DNA of 64,000 nt, from contig NZ_CP077077.1 in the NCBI RefSeq assembly GCF_019139675.1, positions 3,844,001 through 3,908,000 of the forward strand. Reading direction: 5' to 3'. The notes under the pieces are model-generated. The model saw only the letters and a list, made by a program, of their open reading frames with translations, had not been told where the DNA came from and ran no database searches. Numbering within the stretch: the first letter of the stretch is position 1; each line of letters begins with the position of its first letter. Source of the stretch: Pseudomonas maumuensis (GTDB lineage Bacteria; Pseudomonadota; Gammaproteobacteria; Pseudomonadales; Pseudomonadaceae). Positions 19,501 to 29,841 of the stretch are shown here, piece after piece. The position numbers and the translations under genes were made by a program.

Positions 19501-21051
19501 CGGTCCGTCGGCCTCGGGGCGATGAATCCGGTAGTAACGCGCCTCGAGGCGCAACCAGCGCCGCTCGCCCTGGTGATACAACCCGTCCTCGCCCAGCGCC
19601 GCATCCTCCGGGGAGACTTCATACGCTTGCAAGTCATTGGCCCACAGGCGTTCGCCCCGTTCGCCGACACTAACCGGCTCCAACCCCTCGACAAAACCAC
19701 TGCGCAGGAAGCCGCGCGCAACCATGCTCGCGCCACCGGCGACGGCAGCGCTAACCGCGAGGGTCTCAGCCACTCCCAGCATATGCTCCAGCGCCTCGTG
19801 CTGATGCCCCTGTGCCCAGTCGACGACGCCTTCGTAGACCTCATGAAGGGTCTGCAGCAGCAGTTGGCCCAACAGCACCATACCCACCACGGGAATGAAG
19901 AACCCTGCCAGATTGACCAGCGCCCATCCCGCCGATGTCCATGCCTCCAGCCGTGCTCGGCTGGCACGCAGATCAGCTTCGGCGCTGGGCACCAGCAGCA
20001 GACGGGCGTCTTGCTGCAGCCGCCGCAGCTGTTGCTCGACGAGGGCATCGAACAGCGGCCCGTCCGGCTCATCGGGGGCCACTTGGAGATCGGGCCGGTC
20101 GTCCTTGAGCCGCAATGCCAGGGTCTGGACAAACTGGGTACGCTGGCCCAGTTCTATCAGCTGCACGAAGAACCGCTCAAAGGCACTACTGCCCAGGCGC
20201 TCGGCCAGCGTGTCATTCATCGCGCTCAGCGACTCGAACCGAGACAGAGCCTGGGCCGGATCGCCGGGCAAATACAGAATCCAGCCGTTGTCAGCCTGCT
20301 GCTCATCGCGTAACTGGATGGCCAGCGCACCGGCCACCGACTGGCCAAGCAACGTCAGCAATTGTGGATGGGCCGTCATCCTGGAAGTCGCGGACTCGTC
20401 CGCGAGCAGACCGTTCAGCGCTTGTTGCTGGTGCGCGGTGATTTCGCTGCGCAATGCGGCCACTTCGATCGCCAGTCCGAACCCCGCGCGTTTGTCGGTG
20501 GCCAACAGCGCTTTGTTGTCAGCCGTGAAGGTGTCCCGCAGCAATTGCTGGTAGCGCCCTCCAGCATCCAAGACGCGGCAGGCTTGCGCCAACGTCGCCA
20601 CGTCACCCGATAACACCGTCTCGCCATCCGCGGCCACCAGGCCACTGCCATCGAGTGGCGTAGCGCCCTCGCCGAAATTCTGCATCAAGCGCCACAAGGC
20701 CGGTTCATGGCGGTACTGGGTATCGATGTACGACCAGTTGGAGCCCATCGACCGGCCCACATCCAATTGCGCGGTTTGCCAGCGTAGTCCTGCCAGCTCG
20801 ACGCCTTGCGGCAGACGCCCCGCCAGCAATGTCGCGAACTGCGCCTGGGCAAACTGCAACAGGTCTAACGGTTCCAGCATGGCTTTGACCGGCTCCTGAC
20901 TCGATCGATAAGCCGTGAAGCGGTCACGCAGTCGGTTGATCTGCCCGGCGGAGGCCCGAGCCAGCCAGCCAGGCAGACGCCTGCCTATGAAATCATCGGT
21001 AATCGTGGCGCTGCTTGCCGGAACAGGAACGGGAGAGGTGTTGGACGACAT
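16551..21051 (-). pseudogene. LRR / NEL-type E3 ubiquitin-ligase-like toxin, frameshifted
   Basis: A close relative of the following 1498-residue gene, reading from an ATG at 21051 (TGGAG upstream). Order: dermonecrotic-toxin-like N-terminal region (to about residue 900), leucine-rich repeats (about 1010-1175, e.g. LTRLNLGSNRLHRMPEALPY), then a NEL domain. At 17278-17286, a GC dinucleotide tract, the frame breaks. Upstream frame ends ...ADFQGAR, and the homologous continuation ARAYLSEQVWNLL lies one frame over. Restoring two bases gives exactly 1500 residues and puts the NEL catalytic cysteine (TCEDSVAERF) at residue 1298, identical in position to the paralogue. Read as is, translation runs into about 160 foreign residues and stops at 16795, losing the active site. 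It may be a true pseudogene, phase-variable, or a sequencing error. Confidence 0.85.
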
Positions 21052-21183
21052 GTCGACTCCAGGGGTTGGGTGGAGTCGCCATGTTCCGCGCAGCGTTGCT
21101 AGGCTGGCAGCGGGAAGCGCTTCAATTCTGCAGCCCAGATTGCTTGAAATCCCGGCCAGGCCCTGCGGCTGACCGGGACGGTT

Positions 21184-24100
21184 TCAATCGCCCGGGCTGG
21201 ATACCTCGATCAACGCCTCCTGGGTCAGGCACAACACCAGTGCCTCGACCGCGTCCTGACGCTCGACCGCCAATTGATTGGACAGGATGAGATATTGACT
21301 GCTGTCCAAGCGCAAATTGTCGAGCGCCTCCAGGCGAGCCCAGAAAGGCGCCTCGACCTCGCTGAAACGCTCGCCATGCCAGCTACGCAAACCCTCTATC
21401 CAGAAATCACGCTGGCTGATGTAACGCGGCAGTGCTTCGCCCGCCTCGGCCTGGCGCACTGCCGCGAGCGCCGCATCCAGGTCGCTTTGGGCGACTCCGG
21501 CGATGGTTTCGAAGTGCATGGTGCGCGGTTGGCCCGGCAAATCAAGTCGGCTGGCCAGGCCAGTACGGTACGCCAGGCTTACCTCGATTTCATCCACGTG
21601 CTGGCCCAGGGAGATGCGAGTACGAATATCCTCGCGGGCGATTGCTTCGACCTGATCAAGACGAAACAGTCGCCTGGCCAAGCGCAAGCGCGCGGCACGG
21701 GCTGTGAGCGGATTGGCTTCGCGCAGGGTCTGTGCCATGTACAAACGGACCTCCAGGCTGCTGAAGCAAGACGCGACGCTGTCCGCGCACGTGCGCGCAT
21801 TGCCGGCGAGGGTGAACAGCTCGTCACGCAAGGCGGTATCTTCGGCTGCAGCCTCCAGCATGGCCCATACCCTGCGGCGCAAGTCGACGGGCACTTGCTG
21901 GAAATCACGGGTAGCGCTCAGTTCCGCCAACAGCTGGAAAAAGTTGCCACTGCCCGCCTCGGCATGCAGCGTATCCCAGATATCGCCACGGGACTGAAGC
22001 TGCGGCGCGGCCTCGCCTTCCAGCCACGCAGCCCGAACCGCGGCCAACGCCGATGGTCCATCGGCGCCCTGTACCGCGATGGCCGAGGCTATCCCCAGAC
22101 GCTGCCTGATCGCCTCGGGCAGCGGATTACCCGTCAGCAGCAATGCCCGACGCCATGCCTGCGGGGCATCGAGCACCGCCTGCGGCATGCTTGCCAGATG
22201 GTTGTCGCGCAAGTCGGCGATCTCCAGCTGGCCACACCACTGCAGGTCGGCGGGCACGGTCAGCAGGTTGGTGCTGCGCAGGTTGAGTTCACGTAGCCTG
22301 GTCAATGGGCGAAGGTGCAGGCTGATCGCGCCCAGTGGATTGAAGCTCAAGTCCAGCGACTGCAGGCGCGTCAAGCGGCCCAGTGCCTGCGCCCCGTTCA
22401 TGCCCATGATGATCCGGTTCTCGGCCATGCGCAGGTTACGCAGCTGGCTCAGGTGGCCAATGTCGACCGGCACACTGGCCAAGGCGTTGTTGCCCAGGTT
22501 CAACCAGCGCAACTGTGCGAAGCAGCGCAAAAAACCATCAGGGATCTGTTCGAGGCTCAAACCGGTCAGGGTCAGCTCGGCCACATGGCCGAAATCGATA
22601 CTGGCAGGAAGGTGTGGCAGGCTGCGCAGGACAGTGTTGTTCAAGCTCAGGCTCATGCCCAGGGGTACATCCCACTGGTCGACGATGCGCTCACCTATCA
22701 GTTGCCAGCAACGCCGCAGTTGCCGCCCCGCACGCCGGCGCAAGGCCATGGCATCCGAGCCCCTCGCCCGGCCGACCCACAAGGCCAGCACCCGTTTGAG
22801 GAGTTGATACTGTTGCTCCTGCTGCAACAGGTTGCGAAACGCCGAGCCTGGGCGCGCCAGCAGGATGTCCAGAAAAACCCTGGTTTCAAGCTGATTGAAA
22901 CCGGGGTACAGGCTGCGGATACGCGCCATCAGCAAGGTGTGACTGGCGTGGTCACCCGACATGCGCCCGCTCAGCAGATAGCCCACGCGACCATCGGCCA
23001 GACGCTGCGGCGGATTGTGGGACGAGCCTATGTCACGCATCCCGAGCAGTTGCAACAGTGCCTCCCGGTCGCTCGGCAACCAGTTCTGCAGGTCTCTGCG
23101 CAACTGCCGCGCCGCATCGGCCTCTCCCCAGCCGAACCACATACGATCCTTTTGATCCAGACAGGCCAGCAGCGCTTCGGGCAAGCCGGCGGGCTCGGCC
23201 ACGAGAACTTGGCTACCGTCGCCCTCATAAACGCTGAAGACACCGTTCGAGTTGACCAGCACCTTGGCCTGTCCCGGGGCAGACGGTGCGCCCAGGCTGG
23301 CCAGCACGCGTCCTGTGGGTGAGCCATCGCGCAACTCCAATGCCACCGAGGCCGGCCAGCGTACCTCCTGGCCAAGCAGGGCGAAGGCCAGCTTGACCAG
23401 GTCGGGCCGATAGCTGGCCCGCAGGTAGAACCCCTCGCACAGACGTGTCAACTTGGCCACCTGCAACAGTTCGCGCGCCTGTTGAGCCAGCGCCAGCGGA
23501 ATGCGTGAACCCGTGCGCATCGCAGTGCGCTGCTCGACGCTGATACGCGTGAGCAAATGTACGGCATAGGCCTTGGGCAAGCTGGGGAAATCCCTGTTCA
23601 GCAGCGCCAGTTGCGGATCATCGAGCAGATAGGCCTCGGAAAAATACTCGAACAGCCGGCCACGCAGGGATTCGGCCTGCAAGCTGAGGGTATCTCTTTG
23701 CGCTGGCAACTCGAGGTCCTGGACGCCCAGTTCTTTCAAGCACCACTGCCAAAGTTCAGTATCGGAATCTGGGTTGGCGAGAAATGCGTCTACCCGGGTA
23801 TCCACGGCAAAGCGCTCCAGCGTATCGCGCAACACTAACGGCAACCGCCGGCCCTCCACCAGCAGGCCACGCAAATATGCCTCGTCGACACCCGCTACCT
23901 TGAGCACCTGCGTGACCCGCTGGATGCTGAAATCCTCCGCCGGCGGCCACAGGCGCCCAAGCAACTGCCCTGACCCTTGCCATTCCAGCGGCCGCTCGTG
24001 CGTCATGCGCCAGGCGCGCTCGCCATTGAACTCCAGGGCCGGGCCATAGCCCTGTGGCCGCCTGCCATCGAGCAACCGCCAGGGACCGTTGGCGCTGGTG

Positions 24101-25680
24101 GCGCGTACCCGGTAATGCACACCCTGGTGGCGCCACCACAGACCTTTGCCATCGCTGAGCAGGCCATTGTCGAGCTCGCTCAGTTGCGCGGGCGGGCTTG
24201 CATCCTGGTAAGGCGTCAGGTCATTGCGCCAGAGGCGATGCTCACCGGCGTCATTGACCACAGGCTCCAGGCCATCCACCCAAACGCTGCGGGTGAAGAC
24301 CGTGGTCACCACCTTGGCCCCAGCCATCACCGTTGCATTCACCGCCACAGATTCGGCGACCCCAAGAAGATGTTCGAACGCCTCGTGCTGATGCCCCTGG
24401 GCCCAATCGGCGACGCCCTCACACACCTGCGACACGGTTTCCCGCACCATGTTCGCCAGCAACAGACTGCCCAGCCCAGGCACGAACAACCCAGCCAGGT
24501 TGAGCATTGCCAGGCCCACCGAGGCCATCAACGCCAAACGCTCGGACGATTGGCGTTGATCCACTTGCGTATTGGGAACCAACAGAAAGCGCGCGTCGTC
24601 ACGGATACGTCGGATCCGGCGCTCGGCCAGCTTAGTGAACAGATCCCCCACCAGGGCGTCGACCTCGGGGGCCAGATCGGGCTCATCATCCTGCAGGCGC
24701 TGGCCCAGTGTCTGGAGAAATTCCGCCCGGTCCTGCAGGGCGACTCGTTGCAGCAGCAGAGCACGCTTTTGCGGAACGTTCAGCCATTCCAGCAGTGTCG
24801 TGTTGACCGCTTCCCAGGTGGCCAAAAAGCGCACTGGGTTGCTCGGATCATCTGGCATGTACAGCAACACGCCGCTGATCCGTCGGCGCTTGACGGTACC
24901 GCTCAGGCCGGGCAGCCACGTGCCGGCCAACTCAACCACCAACATGCCGGACAAAACGCAGCCGAGCACTTGCAGCTCACCCCGCTGGATGTTCGGACAT
25001 TGGGGATACACAACGGATCGCCCTGCCGCCAGATCGCGCAGCACCTGCAGCTCCCTGGGTGGCATCAGGCGCCGCGTGGCGGCGATTTCGGCCATGAACG
25101 CCGATGCCAGGCGCATATCCTCGCCAAGGTCATCTACGAAGTCCTTGGAGAACAACTGGTCCAGGCGCTCCTGATATTGCTTGCCGGCGTCGACGTCACG
25201 GGTCAGCTGGACCAGTTGCTGCGAAGCCGTGGTCAGCAAGCGCTCCTCGGCCCCAGTAGCCGCATTGGCCGGGTACACCAAGGCTGTTCCGCTGTAGAAC
25301 GATTCGCCTTGCTTGAAGTTCTGCATCAGCTTTTGCAAGGCGGGAGCCGAAACGAAATACGAGTCGCTTTTGGGTAGCTGGCCTGGCTTGACGGTGAATG
25401 TACGCCGCTCCTCCCGCCAGCACGCCCGGGCAAGATCGACCGTCAACCCCGTTCTCCTGGTCAACTCGGTCTGAAGCAGGCCTTGGGCGAAGGCATCCAC
25501 CGGTAAAAGACGCCCGAATACAGCCGCAACCTTGTGCTGGCTGGCCTTGTACGCGCTGTATGCTTCGCGCAGCTGCGCGATCTCAGCCGCCGGGGCTGTC
25601 TTGAGCCAAGTTGGCAACAACTCGCCAATGAATTGATCGGTCGCGTGCTCGACCTTCGGTGTCAGTGTGAACGCAGACAT
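21184..25680 (-). CDS. LRR / NEL-type E3 ubiquitin-ligase-like toxin (intact)
   Basis: A 1498-residue protein starting at the ATG at 25680 (GAGGGG eight bases upstream). The N-terminal about 900 residues match the dermonecrotic-toxin-like architecture of large Pseudomonas proteins (WAQGHQHEAFEHLLGVAE is shared with the neighbouring paralogue). LRRs follow at about 1015-1190 (LRWLNLGNNALASVPVDIGHL and similar). A C-terminal NEL domain carries Cys1298 in ARTCADSVASCF, the CxD nucleophile of IpaH/SspH-type ligases. No signal peptide and no type III apparatus are seen, so delivery is unknown. Presumed target: eukaryotic ubiquitin machinery of hosts or predators (family inference). Confidence 0.88.
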   Translation of the reverse strand: MSAFTLTPKVEHATDQFIGELLPTWLKTAPAAEIAQLREAYSAYKASQHKVAAVFGRLLPVDAFAQGLLQTELTRRTGLTVDLARACWREERRTFTVKPGQLPKSDSYFVSAPALQKLMQNFKQGESFYSGTALVYPANAATGAEERLLTTASQQLVQLTRDVDAGKQYQERLDQLFSKDFVDDLGEDMRLASAFMAEIAATRRLMPPRELQVLRDLAAGRSVVYPQCPNIQRGELQVLGCVLSGMLVVELAGTWLPGLSGTVKRRRISGVLLYMPDDPSNPVRFLATWEAVNTTLLEWLNVPQKRALLLQRVALQDRAEFLQTLGQRLQDDEPDLAPEVDALVGDLFTKLAERRIRRIRDDARFLLVPNTQVDQRQSSERLALMASVGLAMLNLAGLFVPGLGSLLLANMVRETVSQVCEGVADWAQGHQHEAFEHLLGVAESVAVNATVMAGAKVVTTVFTRSVWVDGLEPVVNDAGEHRLWRNDLTPYQDASPPAQLSELDNGLLSDGKGLWWRHQGVHYRVRATSANGPWRLLDGRRPQGYGPALEFNGERAWRMTHERPLEWQGSGQLLGRLWPPAEDFSIQRVTQVLKVAGVDEAYLRGLLVEGRRLPLVLRDTLERFAVDTRVDAFLANPDSDTELWQWCLKELGVQDLELPAQRDTLSLQAESLRGRLFEYFSEAYLLDDPQLALLNRDFPSLPKAYAVHLLTRISVEQRTAMRTGSRIPLALAQQARELLQVAKLTRLCEGFYLRASYRPDLVKLAFALLGQEVRWPASVALELRDGSPTGRVLASLGAPSAPGQAKVLVNSNGVFSVYEGDGSQVLVAEPAGLPEALLACLDQKDRMWFGWGEADAARQLRRDLQNWLPSDREALLQLLGMRDIGSSHNPPQRLADGRVGYLLSGRMSGDHASHTLLMARIRSLYPGFNQLETRVFLDILLARPGSAFRNLLQQEQQYQLLKRVLALWVGRARGSDAMALRRRAGRQLRRCWQLIGERIVDQWDVPLGMSLSLNNTVLRSLPHLPASIDFGHVAELTLTGLSLEQIPDGFLRCFAQLRWLNLGNNALASVPVDIGHLSQLRNLRMAENRIIMGMNGAQALGRLTRLQSLDLSFNPLGAISLHLRPLTRLRELNLRSTNLLTVPADLQWCGQLEIADLRDNHLASMPQAVLDAPQAWRRALLLTGNPLPEAIRQRLGIASAIAVQGADGPSALAAVRAAWLEGEAAPQLQSRGDIWDTLHAEAGSGNFFQLLAELSATRDFQQVPVDLRRRVWAMLEAAAEDTALRDELFTLAGNARTCADSVASCFSSLEVRLYMAQTLREANPLTARAARLRLARRLFRLDQVEAIAREDIRTRISLGQHVDEIEVSLAYRTGLASRLDLPGQPRTMHFETIAGVAQSDLDAALAAVRQAEAGEALPRYISQRDFWIEGLRSWHGERFSEVEAPFWARLEALDNLRLDSSQYLILSNQLAVERQDAVEALVLCLTQEALIEVSSPGD

Positions 25681-25745
25681 TACCAGTACCCCTCGGATGG
25701 AAACCATCGACACTGGGCTATCTCGATGTCGCACGGCAGGGGGAA

Positions 25746-26768
25746 TCAGTGACCGGGTTGCCTGGCCTGGCTCAATGCACGGTAATGCCCTGGATTACAG
25801 CCGAACCATTTGCGAAACGCCTTGTAGAAGGAGCTGCTGTCAGCAAAGCCCAGGCGCTCGACGATCTCTCCCATGGTCAGTTCAGGCGTGGCCAACCAGG
25901 CGATGGCCAGCTCACGTCTTACGCTGTCCTTGAGCCCTTGATAGGTTTGCCCTTCTTCGGCCAGGCGCCTGCGCAGGGTGGACACCGACAGGCATAGACA
26001 CTGCGCCAAGCGCTCGGCATCCGGCCAGAGGCTGGGCGGCTGGCGCAGCAGGTCGTTGCGAATGCGCCGCCCAAGGCTCGCGGGGTCGCGGTACTTGACC
26101 AGGATGTTGGCCGGTGCCTCGGCCAGGAAGCGTTGCAGCTCCTCCTCGCTGCGCCGCAGCGGCAAGTCCAGGCAGTCGGCAGCGATGATCATGCGGCTAC
26201 GCGGGCGCTCGAACTGCAGGTTCTCGGAGAACATCACCCGGTAGTCGTCGCAAAAGGGCGGTTCGCCACAGCGCAGCTCGATGGCCAGGATCGGGATGCG
26301 TCGGCCCGCCAACCAGCACGCCACGCCATGCACGATCATCCAGAAGGTGAAGTAGGTAAAGGCTCGCCGTGGCTCGTCACGTGGTTCGTTGATTACGATC
26401 TCGGCCAGGCTTTGCTGGCGCACCAGGCCCGGTTGCATATCATCGAGCATCAGCGAAAGGAACGCCAAGGCAGTTTCCAGGCCCGCGCCGAGGGTCGGCT
26501 GCGCCATGCTCGCCCGGCACAGGAACGCCAGGCTGCCACTGCGCAGCCCACGCGGATCCATGGCGAAGAACTCGTCATTGCAGCGCCGCGCCAACAGGCG
26601 CCAAAGCCGGGCATAGGACTCGGCGCTGACCCGCGCCTCGGGCTCGCGCAACTGCTCGACGGCGATACCGGCGCGAGCCAGCAAACCGGCATCGGGCTCA
26701 CCGTGTGGGCAAGTCTGCAACAGCGCCTCGCGCACCAGTTGCATGGAGATGGTGTCTTTTTCGCTCAT
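25746..26768 (-). CDS. AraC-family transcriptional regulator
   Basis: A 340-residue regulator with an N-terminal arabinose-binding-like domain of the OruR/ArgR-like type (SAESYARLWRLLARRCND...) and a C-terminal AraC helix-turn-helix pair (LCLSVSTLRRRLAEEGQTYQGL and MGEIVERLGFADSSSFYKAF). The ATG at 26768 is preferred to one 45 bases upstream because the shorter form begins like family members. It lies upstream of, and in the same direction as, the tandem NEL toxin genes with only 65 bp between, so it could be cotranscribed with or control them. No operator was identified. Confidence 0.88.
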   Translation of the reverse strand: MSEKDTISMQLVREALLQTCPHGEPDAGLLARAGIAVEQLREPEARVSAESYARLWRLLARRCNDEFFAMDPRGLRSGSLAFLCRASMAQPTLGAGLETALAFLSLMLDDMQPGLVRQQSLAEIVINEPRDEPRRAFTYFTFWMIVHGVACWLAGRRIPILAIELRCGEPPFCDDYRVMFSENLQFERPRSRMIIAADCLDLPLRRSEEELQRFLAEAPANILVKYRDPASLGRRIRNDLLRQPPSLWPDAERLAQCLCLSVSTLRRRLAEEGQTYQGLKDSVRRELAIAWLATPELTMGEIVERLGFADSSSFYKAFRKWFGCNPGHYRALSQARQPGH

Positions 26769-26825
26769 CGACGGTCCTGTCGGCTCAATGCCGGCCATCT
26801 TAGGCCGCGCCACTGAAAACAGCCA

Positions 26826-27689
26826 TCACAGGCCAGCCGCCAGCCCCAGGAATGCCTGGATCAGGCGCAGCTCCCGACGTCGCTCCAGGCAGCCGACCAG
26901 ATGCTGGTTGACCAGCCCGGCACCGTTCAATGGCCGCGCCACGACCCTTGGGTCGTGGGCCACCTCGGTGGACGACACCACACCGATACCCAACTGCGCC
27001 GCCACCGCCTCGGTCACCGCCTCGCGGCTATCCAGCTCCAGCAGCACTCGCGGCTGCACCGAGGCATCGGCGCAAGCCTTATCGAAGGTACGGCGGGTGG
27101 TCGAGCTGGGCTCGCGCAGCACCATGATCTGCTTGTCCAGCTCGGCCAATGGCAAGTCGTCGGTGGCCGAGGCCCAGGCGTGCCCCACCGGCAGCAAGGC
27201 ACACAGTCGCGACTCGCACAGGCTTTGCAGGTGCAGCCCTTTGCGCGGCTCGATCTCGGTCAGCACCGCCACATCGGCATGTTCGGACAACAGGGCCGCC
27301 AAGGTTTCCTGGGCATTGCCCAGGCGCAGGTTGACGGTGATCCCGGGGTAACGCTCGCGCAGTTGCGCCAGCATCGGCATGACTCGGTGCGGTCCGTCGG
27401 CGGCGACCTCCAGGCGGCCGGTAAGCAGTTGCCGATTGGCCTCGAGCATGGCCTGGGCCTCCTCGGCCAGGCCGAACATCGCCCGGGTGATGGCCGCCAG
27501 CCGTGTGCCCTCCTCGGTCAGCTCGACTCGTCGTGCGGTACGCCGCAACAAGGTGATCTGGTAGTGCTCCTCCAGCGCCTTCACGTGCCCGGTCACCGCC
27601 GGCTGGCTGATGAACAGGCGCTCGGCGGCACGAGTGAAGCTGCCCTCGCGGGCGACGGCATCGAAGGCACGGAGCTGGAACAGGTTCAT
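26826..27689 (-). CDS. LysR-family regulator of 2-aminoethylphosphonate catabolism (likely)
   Basis: A 287-residue LysR protein. HTH at residues about 15-40 (GSFTRAAERLFISQPAVTGH) and a substrate-binding domain with LPVGHAWA. It is divergent from phnW with a 113-bp shared intergenic region, the usual arrangement of a LysR activator and its target. By context it should respond to 2-aminoethylphosphonate or a breakdown product. Confidence 0.88.
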   Translation of the reverse strand: MNLFQLRAFDAVAREGSFTRAAERLFISQPAVTGHVKALEEHYQITLLRRTARRVELTEEGTRLAAITRAMFGLAEEAQAMLEANRQLLTGRLEVAADGPHRVMPMLAQLRERYPGITVNLRLGNAQETLAALLSEHADVAVLTEIEPRKGLHLQSLCESRLCALLPVGHAWASATDDLPLAELDKQIMVLREPSSTTRRTFDKACADASVQPRVLLELDSREAVTEAVAAQLGIGVVSSTEVAHDPRVVARPLNGAGLVNQHLVGCLERRRELRLIQAFLGLAAGL

Positions 27690-27802
27690 ATCTATCGGCC
27701 TGACTTATGGCTGGCATATCTACAAACAATTTGATTGATGACTCGGCGAATTGCAACCTAGCCCCACTAGTTTCCAGCCCACCGCAAGTGAGGAACCACG
27801 GA

Positions 27803-28909
27803 ATGAGCAACGCCCCGATCCTGCTGACCCCCGGTCCTTTGACCACATCGCTGCGCACCCGCCAGGCCATGCTTGTGGACTGGGGCTCCTGGGACCGCGA
27901 CTTCAACCAGCTGACCGCCAGCGTGTGCGAGCAGTTGCTGGCGATCCTCGACGGCGCCGCCAGCCACCACTGCGTGCCACTGCAAGGCAGCGGCACCTTC
28001 GCCGTGGAGGCGGCCATCGGCACCCTGGTGCCGCGCGACGGCAAGGTGCTGGTGCTGATCAACGGCGCCTACGGCCAGCGCCTGGCGAAGATCTGCAAGG
28101 TACTGGGCCGCGCCTACAGCAGCTTCGAGACCGCCGAGGACCAACCGACCACCGCCGCCGACGTCGACCGCCTGCTCGCCGCCGACCCCGCCATTACCCA
28201 CGTGGCGCTGATCCACTGCGAGACCAGCACCGGCATCCTCAATCCGCTGGCCGAGATCGCCCAGGTGGTCCAGCGCCACGGCAAACGCCTGATCATCGAC
28301 GCCATGAGCTCGTTCGGCGCGCTGCCGATCGATGCCCGCCAGGTGCCTTTCGAAGCGCTGATCGCTGCCTCGGGCAAATGCCTGGAAGGCGTGCCGGGCA
28401 TGGGCTTCGTCTTCGCCGAAAAAGCCGCCCTGGCCGCCGCCGAAGGCAATGCCCATTCCCTGGCCATGGACCTGCACGACCAGCACGCCTACATGGCCAA
28501 GACCGGCCAGTGGCGCTTCACCCCGCCGACCCACGTGGTCGCTGCCCTGCACGAAGCGTTGCAACAGTACAACGAGGAAGGCGGCCTCACTGCCCGCCAC
28601 CAGCGTTACGCCGACAACTGCAAGACCCTGCTCGACGGCATGGCACGGATTGGCCTGCGCAGCTTCCTCCCGGCCGAAATCCAGGCGCCGATCATCGTCA
28701 CCTTCCACGCCCCGAACGATGCTCGCTACCAGTTCAAGGACTTCTACGAGCGGGTCAAGGCCAAGGGCTTCATCCTCTACCCCGGCAAACTGACCCAGGT
28801 CGAGACCTTCCGCGTCGGTTGCATCGGCGTGGTCGGCGCCGGGGGCATGCAGGCCGCCGTGAACGCCGTGGCCGAGGTGCTGCGGGAAATGGAAGTACTG
28901 GACATCTGA
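27803..28909 (+). CDS. phnW: 2-aminoethylphosphonate:pyruvate transaminase
   Basis: A 368-residue class V aminotransferase. It begins [11 protein letters not shown], typical of PhnW. The PLP lysine lies in [15 protein letters not shown], with [12 protein letters not shown] upstream. It converts 2-aminoethylphosphonate and pyruvate into phosphonoacetaldehyde and alanine. The ATG at 27803 is chosen because the longer frame upstream overlaps the promoter region and lacks a ribosome site, while AGGA lies about ten bases before this ATG. It is followed 34 bases later by phnX, the next enzyme. Confidence 0.95.
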   Translation: MSNAPILLTPGPLTTSLRTRQAMLVDWGSWDRDFNQLTASVCEQLLAILDGAASHHCVPLQGSGTFAVEAAIGTLVPRDGKVLVLINGAYGQRLAKICKVLGRAYSSFETAEDQPTTAADVDRLLAADPAITHVALIHCETSTGILNPLAEIAQVVQRHGKRLIIDAMSSFGALPIDARQVPFEALIAASGKCLEGVPGMGFVFAEKAALAAAEGNAHSLAMDLHDQHAYMAKTGQWRFTPPTHVVAALHEALQQYNEEGGLTARHQRYADNCKTLLDGMARIGLRSFLPAEIQAPIIVTFHAPNDARYQFKDFYERVKAKGFILYPGKLTQVETFRVGCIGVVGAGGMQAAVNAVAEVLREMEVLDI

Positions 28910-28943
28910 CCTTCTGCCTACCCAATTCAAGGAAACAGCGCAC

Positions 28944-29771
28944 ATGAACTACAGCAACCCTACCCAGCTGCAAGCCGCCATCCTCGACTGGGCCGGCACC
29001 GTGGTCGACTTCGGCTCCTTCGCCCCCACGCAGATCTTCGTCGAGGCTTTCGCCGAGTTCGACGTTCAGGTGTCCATCGAAGAGGCCCGTGGGCCGATGG
29101 GCATGGGCAAATGGGACCATATCCGCACCCTGTGCGACGTGCCGGAGATCGCCGAGCGCTACCACAAGGTGTTTGGCCGCACGCCGAGCGACGATGACGT
29201 CACCGCCATCTACGAACGCTTCATGCCGCTGCAGATCGAGAAAATCGCCTTGCACTCGGCGCTGATCCCCGGCGCGCTGGACACCCTTACCGGCCTGCGC
29301 AAGGACGGCTTGAAGATCGGCTCCTGCTCGGGCTACCCGAAAGTGGTGATGGACAAGGTGGTGGAGCTGGCGGCGCAGAACGGCTACGTCGCCGACCACG
29401 TGGTGGCCACCGACGAAACCCCGAACGGCCGCCCATGGCCGGCCCAGGCCCTGGCCAACGTGATCGCCCTGGGGATCGACGATGTGGCGGCCTGCGTGAA
29501 GGTCGACGACACCGTGCCGGGCATTCTCGAAGGCCGCCGCGCCGGGATGTGGACCGTGGCGCTGGTGTGCTCGGGCAATGCCCTGGGCCTGACCTGGGAA
29601 GGTTACCAGGCCTTGAGCGCGGAAAAGCTGGAGAGCGAGCGCAAGCGTATTCACGCGATGTTTGCCGGGTCGCGCCCGCACTACCTGATCGACACCATCA
29701 ACGAGCTGCCCGAGGTGATCGCCGATATCAACCGCCGGCTGGCCAAGGGGGAGATGCCGCAGGCTTGCTGA
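28944..29771 (+). CDS. phnX: Phosphonoacetaldehyde hydrolase
   Basis: A 275-residue HAD-superfamily enzyme. HAD motif I is [13 protein letters not shown], the Schiff-base lysine of the cap is in [11 protein letters not shown], and a late acidic motif is [17 protein letters not shown]. It hydrolyses phosphonoacetaldehyde to acetaldehyde and phosphate, completing the pathway begun by PhnW. AAGGA lies upstream of the ATG. Confidence 0.95.
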   Translation: MNYSNPTQLQAAILDWAGTVVDFGSFAPTQIFVEAFAEFDVQVSIEEARGPMGMGKWDHIRTLCDVPEIAERYHKVFGRTPSDDDVTAIYERFMPLQIEKIALHSALIPGALDTLTGLRKDGLKIGSCSGYPKVVMDKVVELAAQNGYVADHVVATDETPNGRPWPAQALANVIALGIDDVAACVKVDDTVPGILEGRRAGMWTVALVCSGNALGLTWEGYQALSAEKLESERKRIHAMFAGSRPHYLIDTINELPEVIADINRRLAKGEMPQAC

Positions 29772-29787
29772 TCGTCCGCGTGATGGC

Positions 29788-29833
29788 CATCGCCGGCAAG
29801 CCTGCTCCCACAGGAGCCGGCTTGCCGGCGATG
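29788..29833. repeat. REP palindrome between convergent genes
   Basis: Inverted arms beginning CATCGCCGGCAAGCC and ending GGCTTGCCGGCGATG flank a core with TCCCACAGG, the Pseudomonas REP type. It sits between phnX and the convergent reductase and probably acts as a bidirectional terminator. Confidence 0.85.
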
Positions 29834-29841
29834 AGGCATCT

